Of a DNA stretch of 37,023 bases, positions 1 to 9,012 are shown one piece after another (the first letter of the stretch is position 1; every line of letters starts with the position of its first letter). This DNA is from Paludibacteraceae bacterium (GTDB lineage Bacteria; Bacteroidota; Bacteroidia; Bacteroidales; Paludibacteraceae): positions 1 to 37,023 of the forward strand of contig JAKSNU010000014.1 of the NCBI GenBank assembly GCA_024399535.1, written 5' to 3'. A model generated the notes under the pieces. It ran no database searches and was not told the origin of the DNA. It saw only the letters and a program-made list of their open reading frames with translations. The position numbers were made by a program, and so were the translations under genes.

Positions 1-86
1 TTTTTTTTTTTTTTCTATATATGCATTACAAAAATTATTTTTTTCTCCAACTACAAATTTACAAATATTTTTGGAATTAACAAGCG

Positions 87-109
87 TTTTTTTTTTTTTT
101 TTTTTTTTT
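87..109. repeat. 23-base T homopolymer
   Basis: An uninterrupted run of 23 T, preceded at 1-14 by another T run that the window truncates. It lies beyond the groE terminator and outside any gene. Such tracts are prone to polymerase slippage and to sequencing or assembly error, so the exact length is uncertain. Confidence 0.85.
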
Positions 110-224
110 GACTATTTATACGTGCTGAAAGCCAATGAGTTGTATGCTTGTTGCGCCGTTTGTATGTCATTTTTGATGAGGTTTCGGAATGAAATTTGCT
201 TACTGCATCGGCATTTTTTTGCAA

Positions 225-370
225 AGAGTGCGTGCAGAATCCGTGTTCTTTTTCACGCAGAATTCGTGTTGCGTGAGAAAAAAAAAGAGACGGGGCAAAA
301 GCTCCGTCTCTAAAAAATTCCTATAAGTCTGCGCATTCTGCGTGAGATAAAAATCTATCCTGCGTGAGAC
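225..370. repeat. Dispersed CACGCAGAA-type repeat, left cluster
   Basis: Several copies of a short word, in both orientations (around 230-240, 251-270, 336-350 and 359-370). The stretch 251-270 is an exact 20-base inverted match to 36944-36963 at the other end of the window. TTCTGCGTGAGATAA at 336-350 is the exact complement of three copies at 36816-36886. It is a non-coding repeat family; its function is unknown. Confidence 0.75.
277..311 (-). terminator. Rho-independent terminator of groES-groEL
   Basis: Read on the minus strand, an 11-bp stem (AGAGACGGAGC with GCCCCGTCTCT, one G-U pair) closes a TTTT loop and runs directly into a tract of T. It lies about 70 bases beyond the groEL stop codon, as expected for the end of the chaperonin operon. 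Confidence 0.9.
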
Positions 371-381
371 AAGAAATATTA

Positions 382-2025
<1,644 letters not shown>

Positions 2026-2292
2026 TTACAATATTGCCAATACGTCAGATTGACGCATTATTAAATATTTCTCGTTCTCGTATTCCAACTCTGTGCCGGA
2101 ATATTTGCCGTAGAGCACTTGGTCCCCTGCTTTGAGCACCATCTCTTCGTCCTTAGTCCCTGTTCCTACTGCTACGACTGTGCCGCGCAGTGGTTTCTCC
2201 TTTGCAGAATCAGGAATGATGATTCCGCCTACTGTCTTTGTTTCGGCAGGTGCTGGCTGTATGAGCACTCTGTCGGCTAATGGTTTAATCAT
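2026..2292 (-). CDS. groES: Co-chaperonin GroES (10 kDa)
   Basis: GroES is the heptameric lid of the GroEL chamber. The protein is 88 residues, slightly shorter than the E. coli form, and begins [16 protein letters not shown] with the mobile-loop region [18 protein letters not shown] that contacts GroEL. The C-terminal part [13 protein letters not shown] is typical. It is the first gene of the groE operon. The start codon has no Shine-Dalgarno sequence but an A-rich leader on the coding strand, as is usual in Bacteroidetes. Confidence 0.98.
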   Translation of the reverse strand: MIKPLADRVLIQPAPAETKTVGGIIIPDSAKEKPLRGTVVAVGTGTKDEEMVLKAGDQVLYGKYSGTELEYENEKYLIMRQSDVLAIL

Positions 2293-2317
2293 AATATTAC
2301 GTTTTTTTAGAATTTAA

Positions 2318-2349
2318 CAAAAATGGTTTCTGTATTTTGTAAGGTCAAA
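2318..2349 (-). promoter_or_regulatory. Probable groES promoter (TTTG-N20-CATTTTTG)
   Basis: On the minus strand TTTG (2349-2346) is followed after 20 bases by CATTTTTG (2325-2318), which matches the Bacteroidetes -7 consensus TAnnTTTG in all but the first fixed base. It would start transcription about 20 bases ahead of groES. It separates groE from the nadC operon upstream, for which I see no terminator in the 85-base gap. Confidence 0.45.
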
Positions 2350-2377
2350 AAACATGCCATATGCCATTTCGGCAGAT

Positions 2378-3220
2378 TTATCGCTTCACTGCTTTGAACG
2401 AGAGGTCGAGCGACATGACAGAATGTGTCAGCGCACCGACCGAGATGTAATCAACTCCGCATTCTGCATATTGGCGGAGGGTCTCTTTGGTTATACCTCC
2501 CGAGGATTCAGTCTCGTAGCGATGGTCGATTATTTTAACTGCCTCGCGTGTGAGCTCAGGTGTGAAGTTGTCGAGCATAATCCGATCAACACCTCCGTGA
2601 TCGAGCACTCTACGGAGTTCATCGAGATTACGCACCTCAATCTCTATTTTCAGATTTTTGCCTTTCTCCTGCAGATATTTGTGTGTCCTGTCGATGGCTG
2701 CTTCAATTCCTCCTGCGTGGTCAACGTGGTTGTCCTTGAGCATCACCATGTCGAAAAGTCCGAACCTATGGTTGGTGCCTCCACCGATGGCTACTGCCAT
2801 CTTTTCGAGCATCCTCAGCCCAGGAGTGGTCTTCCTTGTGTCGAGCACACGTGTGTCGGTTCCTTCCAGCAGTTGTACGTATTCAGCAGTGCGGGTGGCT
2901 ATTCCGCTCATCCGTTGCATAATGTTGAGCATGAGACGTTCGGTCTGTAGCAACGACTGCACCCGACCAGTCACGACAAAGGCTATGTCGCCCGGCTTCA
3001 CCCTGTCGCCGTCGTTGAGAAACTGCTCGACCTTCAGCTCAGGGTCGAATATCCTAAAGATGGTTTTTGCGACTTCGACTCCTGCCAATATGCCAGGTTG
3101 TTTGACAATCAGTTGCTGCTGACCTATGGCATCAGCGGCTATGCAGGATAGGGTAGAGTGATCCCCATCGCCTATGTCTTCGGCAAACCATTGCCTAATC
3201 TGTTCTTCTAATGTTATCAT
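2378..3220 (-). CDS. nadC: Nicotinate-nucleotide pyrophosphorylase (quinolinate phosphoribosyltransferase)
   Basis: NadC turns quinolinate and PRPP into nicotinate mononucleotide, CO2 and pyrophosphate in de novo NAD synthesis. The 280-residue protein has normal length. Family signatures are EDIGDGDHST (14-23), RMSGIAT (103-109), DTRKTTPGLR (127-136), GGGTNHRFGL (146-155) and LKDNH (161-165), the last three lining the quinolinate/PRPP site. It is the last gene of the long minus-strand run, 5 bases after rlmH. nadA and nadB are not in the window. Confidence 0.97.
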   Translation of the reverse strand: MITLEEQIRQWFAEDIGDGDHSTLSCIAADAIGQQQLIVKQPGILAGVEVAKTIFRIFDPELKVEQFLNDGDRVKPGDIAFVVTGRVQSLLQTERLMLNIMQRMSGIATRTAEYVQLLEGTDTRVLDTRKTTPGLRMLEKMAVAIGGGTNHRFGLFDMVMLKDNHVDHAGGIEAAIDRTHKYLQEKGKNLKIEIEVRNLDELRRVLDHGGVDRIMLDNFTPELTREAVKIIDHRYETESSGGITKETLRQYAECGVDYISVGALTHSVMSLDLSFKAVKR

Positions 3221-3225
3221 AATTT

Positions 3226-3699
3226 CTATTCGTGATGATATGGTTCGTTATTCAATATTGTGTATGCACGGTACAATTGTTCGAGAAATACCACACGTAC
3301 CATCTGGTGCGAGTAGGTCATCTTCGAAAGCGACAATTTCCCGTTTGCCCGTCTATAGACTTCGTCGGAGAACCCGTACGCTCCGCCTATGACGAACACC
3401 AATCTTTTCATTCCCGACAGGTTCTGTTTCTCAATCCATTTGGCAAAACCGATAGATGTATGTTCCATTCCCTTGTCGTCTAACAATATGACGTGGTCGT
3501 CAGGGTTGATATGTTTCAAGATGTCATCGCCCTCTTTCTGTTTCAACATATCGCAGGTGAGGCTTTTGGCATTTTTGATGTCTGCCACCTCGACAATCTC
3601 GAACTGTGTGTAATGCCCCAATCGCAAGGAATACACCTCAATGGCCTGCTGCCAATAACGTTCGTTGGTTTTCCCAACCCAAATCAGTGTTGTCTTCAT
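3226..3699 (-). CDS. rlmH: 23S rRNA (pseudouridine-1915 N3)-methyltransferase RlmH
   Basis: RlmH is a small SPOUT-class enzyme that methylates pseudouridine 1915 in helix 69 of 23S rRNA in assembled 70S ribosomes. The knotted SAM-binding part is visible as VFVIGGAYGFS followed by SLSKMTYSHQMVRVVFLEQLYRA near the C-terminus. The start chosen, MKTTLIWVGKT, gives 157 residues, the usual family length, and sits in an ATGA overlap with the upstream glycosyltransferase stop. A start nine codons earlier is possible but would add a non-conserved leader. Its place behind sugar genes is typical of a mixed housekeeping operon rather than a functional link. Confidence 0.96.
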   Translation of the reverse strand: MKTTLIWVGKTNERYWQQAIEVYSLRLGHYTQFEIVEVADIKNAKSLTCDMLKQKEGDDILKHINPDDHVILLDDKGMEHTSIGFAKWIEKQNLSGMKRLVFVIGGAYGFSDEVYRRANGKLSLSKMTYSHQMVRVVFLEQLYRAYTILNNEPYHHE

Positions 3700-4508
3700 A
3701 GCGCAGAGATATATATCATTTTCCAAATTTGCATAGCCTTTACACTACCACAACTGATGGAAAGTCGTTTCAACAGAGGCAACATCCGTCTGAACAATTT
3801 GAGATTAAATCTCTTTCGCAATCTTAGCAGTTTTGATATCTCGACGAGTTCAGGATAATCGTTTGTCAATTCAACCAAACGCTCAACGCCAATCTTGGTC
3901 TTTTCAAAGAATGCGCTGTTGCTTTCTATATGTTTGTGTATTACTGGATTATCTATACACATATATTTTGTTCCACGTCTTCGCAACTCAATGCCGAACA
4001 CTGTATCTTCGTGACCATAACCAGTCAGAGTTTCGTTAAATCCACAGAACACATGCTTGTCAATCAAGAAGTTAGGCGATACAAAAGGGGCTTTGCTGAC
4101 CCTTGTGGTGTGGTTTCTCTCTCTCCGTCCATACTTAGGCAGAAGTGAATGCTCCCTATCTCGAATTTTGTCGTACACCCTTCCTCCCATCATGACACAT
4201 CCTTCGAAAACCATTTCGGTATAGCGTCGGAGATAATTGACGGAGGCAGGCATTGAGTCGCTGTCGATGAACAGCAAGTATCGGTATTGCGCCTCATTTG
4301 CAAGAATGTTTCTTCCCTTTGCTCTGCCTACATTAGCCGGCATGTCAATCTGTCGGCAGCCGTTGATGTGCAGCGGAACAGAGGATTTGTCGTTCAGGAC
4401 TATTATCTCGTACGTCAAATCAGATATGCTGTCAGCCTGAAGCCTCAGTGCATCAACCAAAGCCTGGCAATCGTAGTTGTATGTCGGTATGAGTATCGAA
4501 AGTTCCAT
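3696..4508 (-). CDS. Glycosyltransferase family 2
   Basis: A 270-residue GT-A fold glycosyltransferase that probably transfers a nucleotide-activated sugar to a surface glycan or lipid carrier at the cytoplasmic face. It opens with MELSILIPTYNYD, has the donor/metal motif DSD at 82-84 (LLFIDSDSMP), and a downstream acidic stretch TGYGHEDTVFGIELRRRG near residue 165, as in GT2 enzymes with a galactosyltransferase-like C-terminal part. No membrane segment is evident. Its start overlaps the stop of the upstream GT4-like gene by one base (TAATG) and its stop overlaps rlmH, so expression is coupled. The donor and acceptor cannot be told from sequence. Confidence 0.88.
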   Translation of the reverse strand: MELSILIPTYNYDCQALVDALRLQADSISDLTYEIIVLNDKSSVPLHINGCRQIDMPANVGRAKGRNILANEAQYRYLLFIDSDSMPASVNYLRRYTEMVFEGCVMMGGRVYDKIRDREHSLLPKYGRRERNHTTRVSKAPFVSPNFLIDKHVFCGFNETLTGYGHEDTVFGIELRRRGTKYMCIDNPVIHKHIESNSAFFEKTKIGVERLVELTNDYPELVEISKLLRLRKRFNLKLFRRMLPLLKRLSISCGSVKAMQIWKMIYISAL

Positions 4509-5647
4509 TAACGTATCTTCATTATCTCCATCCAGCGGGCTGTCTGTATCTGCCGTGAAAACTCGTCACCTTCAGGTTCGATTGTCAGTTTGTCGTTGTA
4601 CATATCTCGGATGAACTGTCGTATCTCGGCAGGTTCGGTGAGTGCTTTGCCTGCTCTTGTCTGTTCAATGAGTTCGCTGAGTTCTCCCTCGTCAGACGGT
4701 GTGCAGAGCACAGGCACCTTGCATCCTAATGCCTCAAAGAATTTAGTGAACAGGTCGCCTTTGTTCTTCGGTGAAGTCAGCACTATCGCCAAATCTGACT
4801 GTCGAAGCACATTAGGCACCTCAATGTTTGGTACATAGTTTCGCACTTCAACCAAATCACAGATTTCGTACTCGCTGACAATCTTTTTCAGGCTATCGTG
4901 CACTGAGGTGGCAGTGTAGAAGGTCAATCTTATATCAATGTCGTGCAGACCTTGTAAAGCCTTGAATAGAGGATTTATGTCCTGCACGTCATTGCCATAC
5001 CATTTACCGAGATATACCATTTCGAAACGCCCATCCCGCGATTTCCGTTTGCCTGGTTTGAAAATCATCTCGTCATAGCCATTGTAAATGGTGAAAGTAT
5101 TTGCGTTTATCTTGCCAATCAACTCGCGGTGATATTTTGATACGACAGAGACAGTATCAGCCACTGCGAGGACTTCGTTTCGCTTTCGGATATTGTCACG
5201 TCGGTATTTGCCGCTGATGATTGGCAGATTATATATGGGGTGAGAAAGGATGTTCCTTGGGTGCTGCTCGACAATGTCGCGTAAATCAACGTGCAGAAAC
5301 GCATTATCGCGTTTTGCCAATGCTTTGGCAGCTCTAAGTCCGAAGGTGAGGAATGTGGAGCAAATCACCAAATCTGTATGCTCTGCCCTAAGGAGAATCT
5401 CTCGCTCGAAAAATCGGTTTTTGTCGTCGTTGAGGAAAGATTTCAGCCCTTTCGTCAATCGGTTTTTGCCTTTGTAGTAATCTATCTCAACGAGATTGTC
5501 GGGACGTATCTCCAACGGGATATCTTCGAAACGTTCAGTAAACCACGTCACTTCGTGTCCTGCGGCTAAAAGCGTTTTGTTCAGGAACCGTACTCTCGGT
5601 GTATATAGTGGTGCAGCAGGGGCATCTGATATTATCGTAATTTTCAT
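4508..5647 (-). CDS. Glycosyltransferase, GT4/group 1 type
   Basis: A 379-residue GT-B fold enzyme. The N-terminal half starts MKITIISDAPAAPLYTPRVRF and carries a LLAAGHEVTWFTER stretch typical of the acceptor domain. The C-terminal half shows FEMVYLGKWY and the donor-site region FTKFFEALGCKVPVL with a following GELSELIEQTRAGKAL, matching the glycosyltransferase group 1 pattern of retaining enzymes. It overlaps the deacetylase-like gene by ATGA and the GT2 gene by one base, so the three look like a co-translated glycan module. Substrate unknown. Confidence 0.85.
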   Translation of the reverse strand: MKITIISDAPAAPLYTPRVRFLNKTLLAAGHEVTWFTERFEDIPLEIRPDNLVEIDYYKGKNRLTKGLKSFLNDDKNRFFEREILLRAEHTDLVICSTFLTFGLRAAKALAKRDNAFLHVDLRDIVEQHPRNILSHPIYNLPIISGKYRRDNIRKRNEVLAVADTVSVVSKYHRELIGKINANTFTIYNGYDEMIFKPGKRKSRDGRFEMVYLGKWYGNDVQDINPLFKALQGLHDIDIRLTFYTATSVHDSLKKIVSEYEICDLVEVRNYVPNIEVPNVLRQSDLAIVLTSPKNKGDLFTKFFEALGCKVPVLCTPSDEGELSELIEQTRAGKALTEPAEIRQFIRDMYNDKLTIEPEGDEFSRQIQTARWMEIMKIR

Positions 5648-6858
5648 AGCATTGACAGTACTTCGTGATACAATTCTTTATGGTATTCCCGGTCGTTTAT
5701 TGTTGTGTTGTGCCACAGCAGACATATGTCGCCGTCATATTTTCTTACTGTTTCAATAGCTTTGCTGCAAATGGTTGTTGCCTCTTCATAGTTGAGCCCT
5801 AAATAATGTTTTTCGGACAACGTTCCGTCCATGATTGTCAATGGATGCAGCGTGAGGGGTATCACCTCGCCAGTGGCAGGATTGATTGCAGGGCACGGAC
5901 GTGTAGTGCCAAGTCTGAATCCTACGGTCTCAGCGTAGGCGAGCGAGTAGTCGTCGGTAATGGCGGCTTCAGCGTATCGCTGCATCTCGTCTGGCGGAAG
6001 CACCCTGAGATAGTGAGCACGATGAGCTTTTGCGCCTAACGTGGCATTATGGTTGACCATTTGCGTCGGGTTGTCGTATGAGGTATATGCAGAGTGATAA
6101 CCTATCTCGTTGCCTTCAATGAGGTGCATCAATGCAGCATAATCCTTTGAGTGCAACGAGTAGAAAGGCCTGTCATATCTAAGGTCGGTTCTTGCGGTTT
6201 TAATAAAGTATATAATGTGTGCACCACTAATTCTCCGGTCCTCTTCTATAAAATATGGGAATGTATATGCAGGGTCGTATTCTATGCCTCGCAGCGACAT
6301 CAGCACATTGGTAATCTTCTCCCAGTTGTTTCTTTTCGTAAGACTTCTTGCACATCCTCCCAAGAAACCTCTCACACGCCTATAATGCGTTATCGTGTCA
6401 ACATCGTGAGTGAGGTATATCTTGCTTTGCCGTTTAGGAACTTCTTGCCCTAACCATTTGTACAACAACTGCCTGTATTCGTCAACTATAGGACGCATCA
6501 AGAGTCCGTTTTTTCCTAAGAACGAATCCTTCGCCATGAATCGCCCATGGATATCGCGTTTCTCAGGGTGCAGGTATTCGTCGTATCTCGACAATAGATA
6601 GAATGCTGAAGCTACAATATCGGCATATACAATCACCTTGTCGCCATTATGGTCTATTCTGTTTGTACCGAAAATCACAGGTACACCTTCTACTTCGCAT
6701 TCAGCTTGTATAGCATCATATTGTTCATTGCTGAACGAAGAAGGTACTATAGTAACTTTGCATTGACTCTCATTGGCATAACCCACCAACCCATCGTTCG
6801 CTGCTCCTCCGAGCAGAAAATCAATGATACGATTGGTTGTCGCTTCAGGGAGTTTCAT
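5644..6858 (-). CDS. Polysaccharide deacetylase-like protein (NodB-related)
   Basis: A 404-residue protein whose C-terminal two thirds resemble the NodB/CE4 deacetylase fold. The metal motif is visible as LTHDVD (149-154), followed by GNEIGYHSAY (249-258) supplying a histidine, and a later GFRLGTTRP segment. About 140 residues precede it and match the N-terminal extension seen in Bacteroidetes members (DUF7033-like, by recollection). No signal peptide is seen, so it may act in the cytoplasm on a lipid-linked sugar. It is followed by two glycosyltransferases with overlapping stops and starts, which suggests removal of an acetyl group during glycan assembly. Activity is inferred, not shown. Confidence 0.8.
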   Translation of the reverse strand: MKLPEATTNRIIDFLLGGAANDGLVGYANESQCKVTIVPSSFSNEQYDAIQAECEVEGVPVIFGTNRIDHNGDKVIVYADIVASAFYLLSRYDEYLHPEKRDIHGRFMAKDSFLGKNGLLMRPIVDEYRQLLYKWLGQEVPKRQSKIYLTHDVDTITHYRRVRGFLGGCARSLTKRNNWEKITNVLMSLRGIEYDPAYTFPYFIEEDRRISGAHIIYFIKTARTDLRYDRPFYSLHSKDYAALMHLIEGNEIGYHSAYTSYDNPTQMVNHNATLGAKAHRAHYLRVLPPDEMQRYAEAAITDDYSLAYAETVGFRLGTTRPCPAINPATGEVIPLTLHPLTIMDGTLSEKHYLGLNYEEATTICSKAIETVRKYDGDICLLWHNTTINDREYHKELYHEVLSML

Positions 6859-6859
6859 C

Positions 6860-8008
6860 TTATTGTTTTGCCTGTTCTTCCTGTTGTTCTTTCTGTTGTG
6901 CAGCTTTCAGTGCGTAGATGGCATCTTGCTTGGCAGGGTCGAAAGGTTTTGGGCGTTCGTATTTCTTATCCTCATTTTTAGGGAAAGGCAATGGATTGGC
7001 ATACATCTCCTTATGTCTCGCACGGTTTTTGGCTATAGATATTGCGGCGTAGATTGCATCGCGCATTGAATAAGGCGAAGCGATGTTTTTGCCTGCAATA
7101 TCGAAACCTGTACCGTGGGAAGGCGATGTGCGCACTATGTCAAGTCCTGCGGTGTAGTTCACGCCATGTTCCATAGTCAGAGCTTTGAAAGGAGCGAGTC
7201 CTTGGTCGTGGTACATAGCAAGTACTGCATCGTATTTTTTGTAGTTCCCTGACCCAAACAAACCGTCAGCTGCCAAAGGACCTACGCAGACAATCCCTTC
7301 TTCGTTAGCTTTGTTGACTGCAGGGACAATGATTTCGGCATCTTCGTGACCTAACAATCCGTTGTCGCCAACGTGAGGGTTCAGACCTAATACGGCAATA
7401 CGTGGCGTGATGATTTCAAAATCACGTTTGAGCGAATTGTTGAGTATTCGAAGCTTAGCTAAAATATTGTCAACAGTGATATTTTTAGACACACTGGTCA
7501 CAGGCAGGTGGTTGGTCACGAGAGCAACTCTCAGGTGTTCGTAGCACATCACCATGAGTGTCGTTCCGTTGCAACGGTTGCTGAGATATTCGGTATGTCC
7601 TGCAAATTTGAAATTGTCGTTTTGGATTGTAGCTTTATTGATAGGACATGTAACGAGTGCTGCTATCTTACCAGCTTTGAGGTCGGCAACTGCTCTTTCC
7701 AATGCTGTGAATGCCATCATTCCTGCCTCTTCCGAAGCTGTGCCGAACTCTACCTTTGGCTCTTCGTTGGATGTATTGATTATATTTACTTTGCTAAGGT
7801 TTACCTCGTCGGCAGAGCGAGCTACTGAGATGGTGTATGAATCAATCGCAAATGTTTTTTTATGAAAAGCGGCTGCTTTTGCCGACCCATAGATGATAGG
7901 GGTGCATACCTCGGTGATATGCGGGTCAGTCAAAGCTTTCAGCAGTACTTCATATCCTATTCCGTTAATGTCGCCTTGCGTAATTCCGATTTTAATTTTC
8001 TGTTCCAT
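6860..8008 (-). CDS. pdxA: 4-hydroxythreonine-4-phosphate dehydrogenase
   Basis: PdxA oxidises 4-phosphohydroxy-L-threonine for pyridoxal phosphate synthesis by the DXP-dependent route. The three metal-binding histidines are visible in TNHLPV (H167), NPHVGD (H212) and YHDQGLAPFK (H267), along with CPINKA (121-126), FAGHTEYL (135-142) and SPSHGTGFDIAG. The protein is 382 residues; about 30 residues at the C-terminus are rich in Lys, Gln and Glu and extend beyond the usual catalytic domain. The gene is separated by one base from the downstream deacetylase-like gene. pdxJ is not in the window. Confidence 0.96.
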   Translation of the reverse strand: MEQKIKIGITQGDINGIGYEVLLKALTDPHITEVCTPIIYGSAKAAAFHKKTFAIDSYTISVARSADEVNLSKVNIINTSNEEPKVEFGTASEEAGMMAFTALERAVADLKAGKIAALVTCPINKATIQNDNFKFAGHTEYLSNRCNGTTLMVMCYEHLRVALVTNHLPVTSVSKNITVDNILAKLRILNNSLKRDFEIITPRIAVLGLNPHVGDNGLLGHEDAEIIVPAVNKANEEGIVCVGPLAADGLFGSGNYKKYDAVLAMYHDQGLAPFKALTMEHGVNYTAGLDIVRTSPSHGTGFDIAGKNIASPYSMRDAIYAAISIAKNRARHKEMYANPLPFPKNEDKKYERPKPFDPAKQDAIYALKAAQQKEQQEEQAKQ

Positions 8009-8016
8009 TATTTCAA

Positions 8017-9012
8017 TTATATATTATCGTTGTGTTTTTTAATACTATATACCATTGCATCCATCTGGCGGAGGTATCTGCGTTTGTCCTTAGACGGTGC
8101 ATAGACGAATCCCTCGACAGTCACTATGTTGTTGGTAGTTGTGTCGATGGTGGTTATTGATACGAAAGGACCTCCCATACAATCACCGTTCATTTTCCAT
8201 AGACCTCTTGTCTCCTTGGCCCATTGTCCATTGAGCTCAATATCGCGGCTTTCGGGATAGAGGTGATGACGTTCGGTTGTCATATACGATCCTTCTAACC
8301 CTCCTGGTATGTTGGCTTTTGCCACTGAGTCTCGTCTGTTGAGTATAGCCTCGTTTGTAAGTTGCAGTTTTGATACATAAGGCTCGGTGTATATCATTAC
8401 GTATTGGCCTTCTTCAGGATTGCCATTTGCCATCCATAGGAAGTTCTCGCCCTTCTTGAATCTGTTGATAGATGTAGGTACTGCTATATCATAGCCGAAC
8501 ATTTCGTTGGTTCGTGACAATGCCTCGCGGTTGATGTTCGATATGTAGTAGTTCATCATTCGTTCGCGTTCTGCCTTGACGAAATAATCGACTATTCCTT
8601 CGCCGTAACGTGATACTGCCTCTTGCAGTGAATCTACTGCTGGAGCATTGATTACGCATATTGCCTGACCCTTAGCCCAGACATCCTTAACCATTTTTAT
8701 CTTTACGCGAGTATATCTGTTCGGATCAACATTGACGAAGAGTATGTTTCTCGTTGTCTGCAGCAGATTGTCGTACATTGCGTGATTCATTCTGATGACA
8801 TTGAACTGCGGTTCAGGTTGTGGCAGGAAAGGCACTGCTCCACTCAGGCAGAGTTCCATTGAGTCGCCAGCCGGTGAAAAATATATATCATCGTTGATTA
8901 TCCACAATAGGTCGAATGCTGCTCCTGAACAATTAGGTTTGACTATTCCGCCCTTGCATCCAGCTGCTAATATTGCTACTGCGATGGCAATAAATATGCA
9001 ATTTCTTTTCAT
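8017..9012 (-). CDS. DUF4837 family lipoprotein
   Basis: A 331-residue predicted lipoprotein. The N-terminus MKRNCIFIAIAVAILAAGC gives a signal peptide with a lipobox ending at C19. The rest matches what I recall of DUF4837, a Bacteroidetes-specific family of unknown function found between rel and pdxA-like genes; repeated features include RRYLRQMDAMVYSIK at the C-terminus and a WAKETRGLWKMNGDCMGGPFVS stretch split around residue 280. It overlaps the rel stop by ATGA. It probably sits in the envelope. No enzymatic motif is visible. Confidence 0.85.
   Translation of the reverse strand: MKRNCIFIAIAVAILAAGCKGGIVKPNCSGAAFDLLWIINDDIYFSPAGDSMELCLSGAVPFLPQPEPQFNVIRMNHAMYDNLLQTTRNILFVNVDPNRYTRVKIKMVKDVWAKGQAICVINAPAVDSLQEAVSRYGEGIVDYFVKAERERMMNYYISNINREALSRTNEMFGYDIAVPTSINRFKKGENFLWMANGNPEEGQYVMIYTEPYVSKLQLTNEAILNRRDSVAKANIPGGLEGSYMTTERHHLYPESRDIELNGQWAKETRGLWKMNGDCMGGPFVSITTIDTTTNNIVTVEGFVYAPSKDKRRYLRQMDAMVYSIKKHNDNI

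Larger units (their letters stand above)
1..380. other. Non-coding left edge with T tracts and dispersed repeats
   Basis: I see no credible gene here; open frames are short and dominated by the homopolymers. It holds a T run cut by the window edge (1-14), a run of 23 T (87-109), several copies of a CACGCAGAA / TTCTGCGTGA word between about 225 and 370, and the groE terminator (277-311). The same repeat word recurs at the right edge of the window. Confidence 0.8.

Noticed and set aside
71-313. 80-codon frame over the left T tract
   Set aside because: Begins with a poly-Phe stretch from the homopolymer and ends in the groE terminator.
2293-2377. CIRCE/HrcA operator upstream of groES
   Set aside because: No TTAGCACTC-N9-GAGTGCTAA pattern is present.
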